A DNA stretch of 20,731 nt from Chloroflexota bacterium (GTDB taxonomy: Bacteria > Chloroflexota > Anaerolineae > Promineifilales > Promineifilaceae): assembly GCA_024223125.1 (NCBI GenBank), contig JAAEOP010000616.1, positions 1 to 20,731 of the forward strand, written 5' to 3'. This document shows, in pieces, positions 14,761 through 20,731 of this stretch (its first letter is position 1; the number at the start of each line of letters is the position of its first letter). A program made the position numbers and the translations under genes. The notes beneath the pieces are model-generated. The model was not told where the DNA came from. It saw only the letters and a program-made list of their open reading frames with translations, and did not search any database.

Positions 14761-16457
14761 ATGAAAAGTTGCAAGTGGCAAGTGGCAAGTCTGCAAGTGG
14801 TTGGGTGGAGAGAGTGACGGTTTATGGGTCGCGAATTTTGGTTGGATTGGCGCTGCTGGCTTTTGTGGGTTATTTGCTGGTGTACACCATTTATGCTGTG
14901 CAGTTATTCCGTTTTCCTTTTGATTATGATCAGGGGGAAGGGTTTGAGTTGATGGATACAGTTCTATTCAGTCAGGGTGAATGGCCGTACCGAGACAATG
15001 ATCATTACCCATTTTACTCCTCTAATTATCCGCCGCTGTTTCATGTGATTGTGGCCCCCCTTGTCATGCTTTTTGGGCCGCAATATTGGACGGGACGATT
15101 GGTTTCCTTTTTGGGTACGCTGATAACGGCATTGGCGATTGGATACGGGGTACAGCGACAGGTAAAACGGCCGTGGCTTTCCATCCTCTCTGGTTTGGCC
15201 TTTTTAGCTTCCAACTATGTGTACCACGTTGGCCCCCTTTTTCGGCAGCATATGTTCATGGTCATGTTTGAGACATTGGCTGTGGTGTGGCTGACTATGA
15301 CTATAGATAAGGAGGAGGGTGACGGCCGCACCTACTCCAAACGTCTGCTCATCGTTATGCTGCTACTGCTGGCGGCTGGTTACACCAAACAGTTGGCCTA
15401 TGCGACCGTGGCGGCCGTCTTCATCTTCCTCTTTATCCGTAACCCCAAACGAGCCATTTTATGGGCCATCCCCTTTGGTCTGATTACTGGCCTCCTCTTT
15501 TTGTGGATTGATTGGGCGACCAATGGTTATTGGTTTTTGAATACCGTCACGGCCAATATTAATCCCTTTGTGCCGGGGCAGGCGCAGGCCCTTTTCCGTC
15601 AATGGTTCTCGCTGCATATGGTGATTACGGTGACGGCCGTTTTCTACGCCCTCTACCAACTTTACTTTGAGCGACTGTCTGCTTATTCCATCTGGTTTGC
15701 GGTGGCGGCAGTTAACAGTGTCACGGCCGGAAAATGGGGTGCGGGCGAATCTTATTTTGCCACCGCAATTGCCGCCAGTTGTATTTTGACCGGATTGGCT
15801 TTCGGCCGTCTGCTCAACTGTTTGCAAACGGACACTTGTCAATTGTCAATTGGTAATTATCAGTTGACAATTGACAATGATCAATGGAAGCGGTGGCTCT
15901 ATCCTGTCATGCTCAGTGTCGTCCCCGTGCTTTTTCTAGTTCAGGCGAATCAGATGTTTCATATGCCCACCCATAGCCCAGTTTTGGAAACGATTGCCCG
16001 CACATTAGGTAAACCGACCGAAGTATACATCGCCCCGCAAACGTCCTGTTCTGCGCCGCGTCAGCCGGAGCGCATTCCTTATGTAGATGCGGCCGGGGTT
16101 TCTTTGTTGGGACGGCCGCCTAATACGGCCGACACAGAAGCTGGCAAGGTGATTGCCGCTCGTATAATGGATGGGGACACGGCCGCATTCGCCGAAGATG
16201 CCGGGTTCAACTTTTGGGCTGGGCAGGATATTGTCACCAATCCAACCCAACTACTGAATTTGTACAACAACAATGAAGTAGACCTGACAGAGATGGTACA
16301 AATGTTAGATGAACAAGCGTTTGATACGATTGTCCTGCGAGCACAGTTTTACCCGCCCCCGGTCTTGGATGTCATCGGACAGCGGTATGAAACCCAAGAA
16401 CTGATTCAGATGAATGGCTTTGTTTATTGCATTATGTATCCAAGAGAATTGAACTAA
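14757..16457 (+). CDS. GT-C type integral membrane glycosyltransferase (GT39/ArnT-like)
   Basis: 566 residues with ~10 membrane helices and a C-terminal soluble domain. The first extracytoplasmic loop has FDYDQGEGFELMD (55-67), the acidic motif expected of GT-C enzymes that use polyprenyl-phosphate sugars, followed by SSNYPPLFHVIVAPL (88-102). Such enzymes transfer sugars to lipids, proteins or cell-wall polymers outside the membrane; the acceptor is unknown. The start at 14757 gives an ATGA overlap with the small membrane protein. Two oddities: the N-terminal residues 4-15 are written by a tandem GCAAGTGG-type repeat, and residues ~361-375 (QLSIGNYQLTIDN) are written by an inverted repeat inserted in frame. 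Confidence 0.78.
   Translation: MNEKLQVASGKSASGWVERVTVYGSRILVGLALLAFVGYLLVYTIYAVQLFRFPFDYDQGEGFELMDTVLFSQGEWPYRDNDHYPFYSSNYPPLFHVIVAPLVMLFGPQYWTGRLVSFLGTLITALAIGYGVQRQVKRPWLSILSGLAFLASNYVYHVGPLFRQHMFMVMFETLAVVWLTMTIDKEEGDGRTYSKRLLIVMLLLLAAGYTKQLAYATVAAVFIFLFIRNPKRAILWAIPFGLITGLLFLWIDWATNGYWFLNTVTANINPFVPGQAQALFRQWFSLHMVITVTAVFYALYQLYFERLSAYSIWFAVAAVNSVTAGKWGAGESYFATAIAASCILTGLAFGRLLNCLQTDTCQLSIGNYQLTIDNDQWKRWLYPVMLSVVPVLFLVQANQMFHMPTHSPVLETIARTLGKPTEVYIAPQTSCSAPRQPERIPYVDAAGVSLLGRPPNTADTEAGKVIAARIMDGDTAAFAEDAGFNFWAGQDIVTNPTQLLNLYNNNEVDLTEMVQMLDEQAFDTIVLRAQFYPPPVLDVIGQRYETQELIQMNGFVYCIMYPRELN
14769..14800 (+). repeat. GCAAGTGG tandem word repeat in the glycosyltransferase N-terminus
   Basis: GCAAGTG/GCAAGTGGCAAGTC is reiterated about four times directly after the start codon, encoding LQVASGKSASGW. 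It has the same look as the intergenic word repeats elsewhere in the window. Confidence 0.5.
15836..15877. repeat. In-frame inverted repeat TTGTCAATTGTCAA / TTGACAATTGACAA
   Basis: Perfect 14-base arms (15836-15849 and 15864-15877) flank a 14-base spacer, all inside the glycosyltransferase gene. Length 42 is a multiple of three and the frame is kept, so it reads as a 14-codon insert in the loop between a membrane helix and the next (LLNCLQTDT..DNDQWKRWL). Confidence 0.8.
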
Positions 16458-16502
16458 GAAGTTGCGCTACTGAAACGATTGTGTTTTTAGGGTAAAATGT
16501 AA

Positions 16503-16703
16503 TCATGCCTGAATGCCGTTGCTATTTACAAAAGAATCCGGTCTCGTAGTCAATACCGACGACAGGTACGAGAATATCTGTATGTGATACAGAGTACTAA
16601 TCTTGATGGGTTAATGATATACACAAAAGGCAAGTTAGTTACTGAGGCAGATGTGGAAACGTATTATTTTCTTATATCCTCCAAGAAAGCTGTCTGGGGA
16701 TAA
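16503..16703 (+). CDS. Short frame, likely partner gene of the YgiT-type protein; start unclear or frameshifted
   Basis: The frame is open from the TAA at 16500 to TAA 16703. It reads AVAIYKRIRSRSQYRRQVRE, then YLYVIQSTNLDGLMIYTKGK and LVTEADVETYYFLISSKKAV. The block LDGLMIYTKGKLV..YYFLISSK has the look of a conserved beta-strand core, not random sequence. There is no ATG in frame: GTG 16584 gives only 39 residues, CTG 16509 gives 64. An ATG at 16505 in another frame (MPECRCYLQKN) could reach it by a one-base shift, so the gene may be broken or frameshifted. It ends four bases before the YgiT-type start, the spacing of a toxin-antitoxin-like pair. TAAAAT at 16493 is a possible -10. Confidence 0.45.
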   Translation, partial: SCLNAVAIYKRIRSRSQYRRQVREYLYVIQSTNLDGLMIYTKGKLVTEADVETYYFLISSKKAVWG

Positions 16704-16707
16704 AATC

Positions 16708-16917
16708 ATGTTAGAGATTACAGTTTGTCCAGTTTGTGGGGGCAAGGTAAAGTGGGTTAAAGAAGATTGGATTGGCGATTTCAAAGGGGAAGAATATATT
16801 GTCCCTGCTCTTGAATATTATATTTGTGAAGAATGTGGTGAACGAATTTATCCACGAGAGGCAATGTGGAAAATCGAGACTTATTCCCCAGCTTATCAAT
16901 TAGCCGAACCAGTATAG
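16708..16917 (+). CDS. YgiT-type zinc-finger protein (MqsA-like antitoxin N-domain)
   Basis: 69 residues: VCPVCGGKVKWVKEDW (6-21) and YYICEECGERIYP (37-49), giving Cys7/Cys10 and Cys40/Cys43 for one zinc, the YgiT/MqsA N-terminal finger. There is no HTH DNA-binding domain after it, as in many stand-alone family members. ATG 16708 is preceded by GGGGA; an in-frame upstream ATG at 16651 would run over the preceding frame. The stretch is more AT-rich than its neighbours and has no ACGGCCGT, consistent with acquired DNA. It probably binds and neutralises the product of the frame just upstream, which is inference from family habit. Confidence 0.75.
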   Translation: MLEITVCPVCGGKVKWVKEDWIGDFKGEEYIVPALEYYICEECGERIYPREAMWKIETYSPAYQLAEPV

Positions 16918-16929
16918 GTCAAATTTCTG

Positions 16930-16960
16930 TTGGAAGTGAAACGGCCGTATCCGTTATACT
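16930..16960 (+). promoter_or_regulatory. Candidate promoter of the zinc-ribbon/scpA operon
   Basis: TTGGAA (16930-16935) and TATACT (16955-16960) are 19 bases apart, with an ACGGCCGT octamer (16941-16948) in the spacer. The ATG at 16970 is only nine bases beyond the -10 box and has no Shine-Dalgarno, so the message would be nearly leaderless. Confidence 0.4.
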
Positions 16961-16969
16961 ACAAACGCT

Positions 16970-17506
16970 ATGACAAATGAAATCTTAACCGAAATTGCCT
17001 GTCCCAATTGTTTGAACCCGATAGATGTGCGCGAACACGGCCGTCATGTCACCTGCGACGCTTGCAACAGCAAATTTATCCTGGAAGGACACATCTGCCC
17101 CCAATGCCAAACCTACCATCGCCAGGATCAACCCTTTTGCCGAGAATGTGGCGAACCGATGACCCGTACCTGCCAGAAATGCCAGACGATCAACTGGTCT
17201 GGTGACGAATATTGCAGACAGTGTGGCGCCGCCATGGACATCTTCCAATTGCTCAACCAAACCCACTCCCACGCCACGGCTGACCGCCTGAATGAACAAA
17301 TGGCCTGGTCACGGGACATCAAAGAACAAGAGCGTATCGCTTCTGACAATCGTATGGCACAAATGATGGCTGATGAAAAAGTTCGCCTGCAAGAGAATGC
17401 CCGCCGCCGGGCTGTCCAACGCGAAAAAGACCGTCAGTTGTTTCTTCTTATCGGTGTCTTTACCTTAGTTGTTATTGCCATTATTTTGGCAGTTTCCCTA
17501 TTATGA
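16970..17506 (+). CDS. Six-CxxC zinc-ribbon protein with C-terminal membrane anchor
   Basis: 178 residues. Six Cys pairs (11/14, 29/32, 43/46, 57/60, 68/71, 82/85) form three consecutive zinc ribbons in the first 90 residues. A charged, probably coiled-coil helix (~103-155) and a single hydrophobic tail segment (157-177, LFLLIGVFTLVVIAIILAV) follow, so it is a tail-anchored protein with its ribbons in the cytoplasm. Family: double/triple zinc-ribbon proteins of unknown role. It precedes scpA by 66 bases, with a hairpin between, on the same strand. Confidence 0.75.
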   Translation: MTNEILTEIACPNCLNPIDVREHGRHVTCDACNSKFILEGHICPQCQTYHRQDQPFCRECGEPMTRTCQKCQTINWSGDEYCRQCGAAMDIFQLLNQTHSHATADRLNEQMAWSRDIKEQERIASDNRMAQMMADEKVRLQENARRRAVQREKDRQLFLLIGVFTLVVIAIILAVSLL

Positions 17507-17518
17507 TGATTACTCGAA

Positions 17519-17564
17519 GATTGGAGATTGGGGATTTTCGCTCCCAATCCCCCAATCTCCAATC
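17519..17564. repeat. Perfect 15-bp hairpin of the GGAGATTGGGG word, directly before scpA
   Basis: GATTGGAGATTGGGG (17519-17533) is the exact reverse complement of CCCCAATCTCCAATC (17550-17564), with a 16-base loop. It lies 13 bases after the zinc-ribbon stop and nine bases before the scpA ATG. There is no U-tract. It uses the same word as the leader at 12407-12442. It covers the region where an scpA ribosome site would lie, and no other site is seen. Confidence 0.8.
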
Positions 17565-17572
17565 CCCACCCT

Positions 17573-18304
17573 ATGATTAAACATTACAAAATTGACCTGC
17601 CTGCTTTTTCCGGTCCCCTGGATTTGTTATACCATTTGATAGAACGCAATGAGCTAGACATCACGGCCGTCTCCCTGGTAGACGTTACGGCACAATATTT
17701 AGAACAGGTGGAAAAGCTGAAAGAGAACCGGATAGAGCAGTTGATTGATTTTCTTGTGGTGGCTGCTCGACTGGTCCTCATTAAAAGTCGCGCCTTGCTA
17801 CCCCAAACGCCGGTGGTCATTGAAGGCGAGGAAGAAGAAGACCCGGCCGAAGCGCTCATTCGCCAACTGCGGGAGTATAAACGTTTTAAGCAAGCGGCCG
17901 CTTGGCTGAAAGGCCGCGAAGAGGCTGGTTTGCGTACTTATTTGCGGGTAGCGCCGCCGCCCCGGTTGGAAAGCCGCCTGGATTTAAGTGACATTACGGT
18001 AGAGTCGTTGTTAGCGGCTGTTCATGAAGCTCTTTCCCGTGCCGAAAATCGTGAGGGAAGTGTGGCCATCGTCCAGCCGCGTCGTCTCACTATCGAAGGG
18101 CAAATATCTCATTTACGCAATAAAGTCAAAATAGGCGAATCATTTGCATTTCGAGAACTGCTATCTGAACAGATCAATCGGGTAGAGGTGGCTATTACCT
18201 TGTTAGCAGTTTTGGAACTGATAAAACGGCAGGAAATTGTGGCCTTTCAATCGGTGATGTTTGGTCCTATTGAACTGCGAGGGGTAATGTCAGACAAAAT
18301 GTAG
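17573..18304 (+). CDS. scpA: Segregation and condensation protein A
   Basis: 243 residues, the kleisin subunit that bridges SMC heads with ScpB in chromosome condensation. Motifs: the kleisin N-terminus FSGPLDLLYHLIERNELDIT (residues 11-30) followed by DFLVVAARLVLIKSRALLPQ (about 62-81), an acidic linker EGEEEEDPAEALIRQLREYK, and a C-terminal winged helix (AITLLAVLELIKRQEIVAFQ, about 209-228). ATG 17573 fits the family start; an upstream TTG at 17528 would translate the hairpin. scpB does not follow. Instead the last 38 bases overlap the convergent histidine kinase 3' end, so no terminator space exists. Confidence 0.93.
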   Translation: MIKHYKIDLPAFSGPLDLLYHLIERNELDITAVSLVDVTAQYLEQVEKLKENRIEQLIDFLVVAARLVLIKSRALLPQTPVVIEGEEEEDPAEALIRQLREYKRFKQAAAWLKGREEAGLRTYLRVAPPPRLESRLDLSDITVESLLAAVHEALSRAENREGSVAIVQPRRLTIEGQISHLRNKVKIGESFAFRELLSEQINRVEVAITLLAVLELIKRQEIVAFQSVMFGPIELRGVMSDKM

Positions 18305-20336
18305 AACCGGTTTGATCACTATGGTCTAGCCAAATACGGCCGTGATGTGCTTCCACCACCATCCTACAAAAATATAAACCCAACCCACTGCCTCTAGCTT
18401 GTTCCGTACCCCGTGAAAACTTCTGAAATAACTGTTCTTGTATCTCTGGTGAGACGCCATGCCCGGTATCGGTTATGGTGATGAGCAATGATGCGGGTTC
18501 AGATGTTGGTAGTTGTACACGGATGTGAACACGGCCGTGTGGCGTAGTGAATTTAACCCCATTATTCACCAGGTTATACAACACGCGCTGAATCAAATCT
18601 CGATCAATCCAACAGGTAGGCAGCGGGTCAGCCACTTCACAAGATAGCTCTACAACTTTTTCTTTGGCAACCGGCGTTTCCATCTCCAGCACAGTTTCCA
18701 CAATCTCAGCCAGGTGTACAGATTGATAATCCAGTTCCAAATGTCCACTTTCCAAGCGGCTTAATTCCAGAATGTTTTCCACCAAAAACAGTAACTGCTT
18801 CGTACTATTAGCTACCCGTTCAATAGCTTGCTCCCGCTTCTCTGAAAATAGTTCTGGACTTTTTTCTAACATTTTCAATACATCCAACGAAATGGAAATA
18901 GATGTCAAAGGACCGCGCAAGTCATGAACCATCGTGTGGGTTAAATCATCACGTATTTTTTCCAATGTTCGCTGTTCGGTAATATCATGCAGGGTAATCA
19001 GACGGCCGAGAGGAACCATCCTATTCATCACCGGCATATTTCGCCAACGGAAGGCTCGTGAGGCAATAGAAATTTCTCCCTCGCCAATTGTTTCATCCCC
19101 TTCCCAAAACCGATTCAATTCATGCTGCACAATTTGAGATGCCTCGGAAGAGATTTGGACTAGATTTTGAATGACCTTTTGCAACGGCCGTCCTACCCAC
19201 TCTTTTGGCTGCCCACTTAAACCTAACATAGACAGCGCCCCGGCATTGATCACTAACATATTTCCGCTTCCGCCAATTAAAATAACACCGTTATCATCCG
19301 CTTCAATTAGGGCATGTAGACGGCCGTGTTCCTTTTCAATCGCCTGGAATAAGCGGGCATTTTCAATGGCGATGGCTGCATGTTGGGCAATGCCCTGGCA
19401 TAAACTCAACTCATTATCCGTAAAGACCCGATGTTGCCATGAATCCCATAATTCGGCATAAGCAATGGTTTTTCCGCCAATTTGCAAAGGTATGGACAAA
19501 ATAGTACGGCCGTCATACTGTTTTAGATGGTCCCGTTCCCCCTCTGTTAAATCCTTATCATCTACATAGGTAACAGCCGGTTGACCTTCTTCTAAAAATT
19601 CAATACCCTCTGGAAAATCTTCAGGCAAATAGTAGACCGTACCCAAATCTGATACACGTTCTTTTTGGTTGGCAAGATCGCTGTAAAATTCTGCCAGAAC
19701 TGTGGAGGTTTTAGTGGCTTTATCATAACCGCAAATATAGGCGCTGGTCGCCTGTACTGCCTTTCCCATTTGTTCTGCAATACGGTTCAAAACAACCGGC
19801 AAGTCGAGGGTCGAGGCAATCGTAGAGGCTGCTTCTTGTAAAGCTGTTTGCGCTGCCAATCGCCGTTGTGACTGGGCGTATAATTCAGCATTATCTAAGG
19901 CCAGTCCAATCACTTCGGCCATTGATCCAGCCAGCAAAACATCATCCTGTGTAAAGGGTTGGTCATTTTCTATATTAAACACGCCAACCCGCCACTTGCC
20001 CCGCAGAATGGGCACAGCCAGGGCATGATAAGTTGTTTGATAGGTAGGCCCAATATCGGACTCGCCAATGATATTATCTACAACTTGGGTGTCGCCGGTG
20101 CGGAAAGCACGGCCGTTAACTCCCTGATCGGTCAACTGAATGCCCATGGCTGCCCTTACTATCAAAGCGCCGTCATGATTGGGCGTCAAAATTGTAGCCG
20201 ACAGCCATTCCATTAGATCAATGACGGTGGAGACGGCCGTATAAGCTACATACACTGGTTCCAGCGATTCCCCAATCGCTCGCAGCAATTTATATGTAAT
20301 AATTTGGTGGCTGATCTGTTCTGATTGGCGTAACAT
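18267..20336 (-). CDS. GAF-GAF-PAS sensor histidine kinase
   Basis: 689 residues from ATG 20336 (AAAGG lies ten bases upstream; TTG 20342 is an alternative). Domains: GAF 1 (~25-150), GAF 2 (~173-328), a PAS-like domain (~341-453), HisKA with the phospho-acceptor in MVHDLRGPLTSI (His471), and a HATPase with N box NLVNNGVKF, G1 DTGHGV and G2 GSGLGLYFC. No membrane helix or signal peptide is seen, so it should sense a cytosolic ligand or redox state. There is no receiver domain and no response regulator gene beside it; it is an orphan kinase in this window. Confidence 0.92.
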   Translation of the reverse strand: MLRQSEQISHQIITYKLLRAIGESLEPVYVAYTAVSTVIDLMEWLSATILTPNHDGALIVRAAMGIQLTDQGVNGRAFRTGDTQVVDNIIGESDIGPTYQTTYHALAVPILRGKWRVGVFNIENDQPFTQDDVLLAGSMAEVIGLALDNAELYAQSQRRLAAQTALQEAASTIASTLDLPVVLNRIAEQMGKAVQATSAYICGYDKATKTSTVLAEFYSDLANQKERVSDLGTVYYLPEDFPEGIEFLEEGQPAVTYVDDKDLTEGERDHLKQYDGRTILSIPLQIGGKTIAYAELWDSWQHRVFTDNELSLCQGIAQHAAIAIENARLFQAIEKEHGRLHALIEADDNGVILIGGSGNMLVINAGALSMLGLSGQPKEWVGRPLQKVIQNLVQISSEASQIVQHELNRFWEGDETIGEGEISIASRAFRWRNMPVMNRMVPLGRLITLHDITEQRTLEKIRDDLTHTMVHDLRGPLTSISISLDVLKMLEKSPELFSEKREQAIERVANSTKQLLFLVENILELSRLESGHLELDYQSVHLAEIVETVLEMETPVAKEKVVELSCEVADPLPTCWIDRDLIQRVLYNLVNNGVKFTTPHGRVHIRVQLPTSEPASLLITITDTGHGVSPEIQEQLFQKFSRGTEQARGSGLGLYFCRMVVEAHHGRIWLDHSDQTGSTFCLTLPLAVQ

Positions 20337-20476
20337 GACCAAAAAACCTTTATAATCCAGTGTTCATTACCCGGCTAAGACCTTATCATAAAACCACTTT
20401 TTAGAAAGTAGGAAAAGATAACTGTTTGAACCATAAAAGTTAACTTAAGCGTTGACCTTATACTAAAACGATTTAT

Positions 20477-20731
20477 GTAAACCTGAAACCAAAGACCTCG
20501 CATTATTCTTCAGGGACATCAGTTTGAAAACGGCCGAAAATGTCGCGTATCGGAAAAGCAACGATTCGTTCAGCACTCTATTTCCCGGCAATTAGCGCCA
20601 TCCAACATAACCCTGTGATAAAAAGGTTGGCACAACGTTTAGCCGCTAAAGGAAAAGAGAAAGCAGTCATTCGCGTTGCCGTTATGCGTAAACTGATGCA
20701 TTTGGCATTCGGTGTCTTGAAAAACAAAATC
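20477..20731 (+). pseudogene. IS110-family transposase 3' remnant, with internal stop
   Basis: One frame reads VNLKPKTSHYSSGTSV, then TGA (20525-20527), then KRPKMSRIGKATIRSALYFP (20528-20587), AISAIQHNPVIKRLAQRLAA and KGKEKAVIRVAVMRKLMHLA to the window end. This is the C-terminal Transposase_20 region of IS110/IS116/IS902 elements (RIGKATIR-ALYFPA; RKL-LAFGVLKN). The stop in the middle of conserved sequence and the absence of the N-terminal DEDD domain mean it is dead. The 3' end lies beyond the window, so the terminal boundary cannot be seen. Confidence 0.8.

Noticed and set aside
16970..17300. Zinc-ribbon protein as a transposase or DNA-binding regulator
   Set aside because: The CxxC ribbons lead into a coiled coil and tail anchor with no HTH or nuclease motif.
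1..20731. CRISPR array, tRNA or rRNA gene
   Set aside because: No regularly spaced direct repeats with unique spacers and no cloverleaf or rRNA sequence recognised on either strand.

Overview
The window is a chromosomal stretch of about 50% G+C. It probably comes from a member of the Chloroflexota, of the Anaerolineae/Promineifilum-like kind. This rests on three things: an isopentenyl phosphate kinase (the alternative mevalonate route described for Roseiflexus-type Chloroflexi), several small proteins of a style common in that phylum, and word-like intergenic repeats. The assignment is inference; there is no rRNA or tRNA here to anchor it.

Layout. Positions 1-2514 hold the 3' part of an NDP-forming acyl-CoA synthetase and a CaiD-type crotonase, a likely CoA-thioester pathway pair. 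Positions 2605-4792 (minus) hold a tightly overlapping operon: alpha/beta hydrolase, LOG-family protein, isopentenyl phosphate kinase. Divergent from it, 4888-7299 carries a YheT-type hydrolase and a membrane-anchored (alpha/alpha)6 glycosidase-like protein. Positions 7306-8257 are a gene-poor island with a broken PIN-toxin/antitoxin-like pair and a strong hairpin. Positions 8258-9048 carry a two-gene cassette, a DUF5678-like protein and a retropepsin-like aspartic protease. A 1078-residue minus-strand gene (9107-12343) fuses a PqqD-like domain, an M50 metalloprotease membrane core and two cyclic-nucleotide-binding-like domains.

Positions 12449-13326 hold a small Cys-containing protein translationally coupled to lspA. 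Positions 13475-14293 (minus) encode a membrane-anchored protein whose C-terminus resembles an effector-associated/death-like adaptor domain. Positions 14566-16457 encode a small membrane protein coupled to a GT-C glycosyltransferase. Positions 16503-16917 are an AT-richer cassette with a YgiT-type zinc-finger protein and an upstream short frame. Positions 16970-18304 carry a six-CxxC zinc-ribbon protein and scpA. A GAF-GAF-PAS histidine kinase (18267-20336, minus) overlaps scpA tail to tail. The right edge holds an IS110-type transposase remnant with an in-frame stop.

Two window-wide patterns stand out. The palindromic octamer ACGGCCGT occurs about 35 times by eye (about 0.3 expected by chance), in genes and intergenic DNA, like HIP1 in cyanobacteria. 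Several unrelated families of short word-like repeats, often arranged as hairpins, sit at gene edges and have been captured as the ends of coding sequences (IPK, YheT, the adaptor-like protein) or inside one (the glycosyltransferase).
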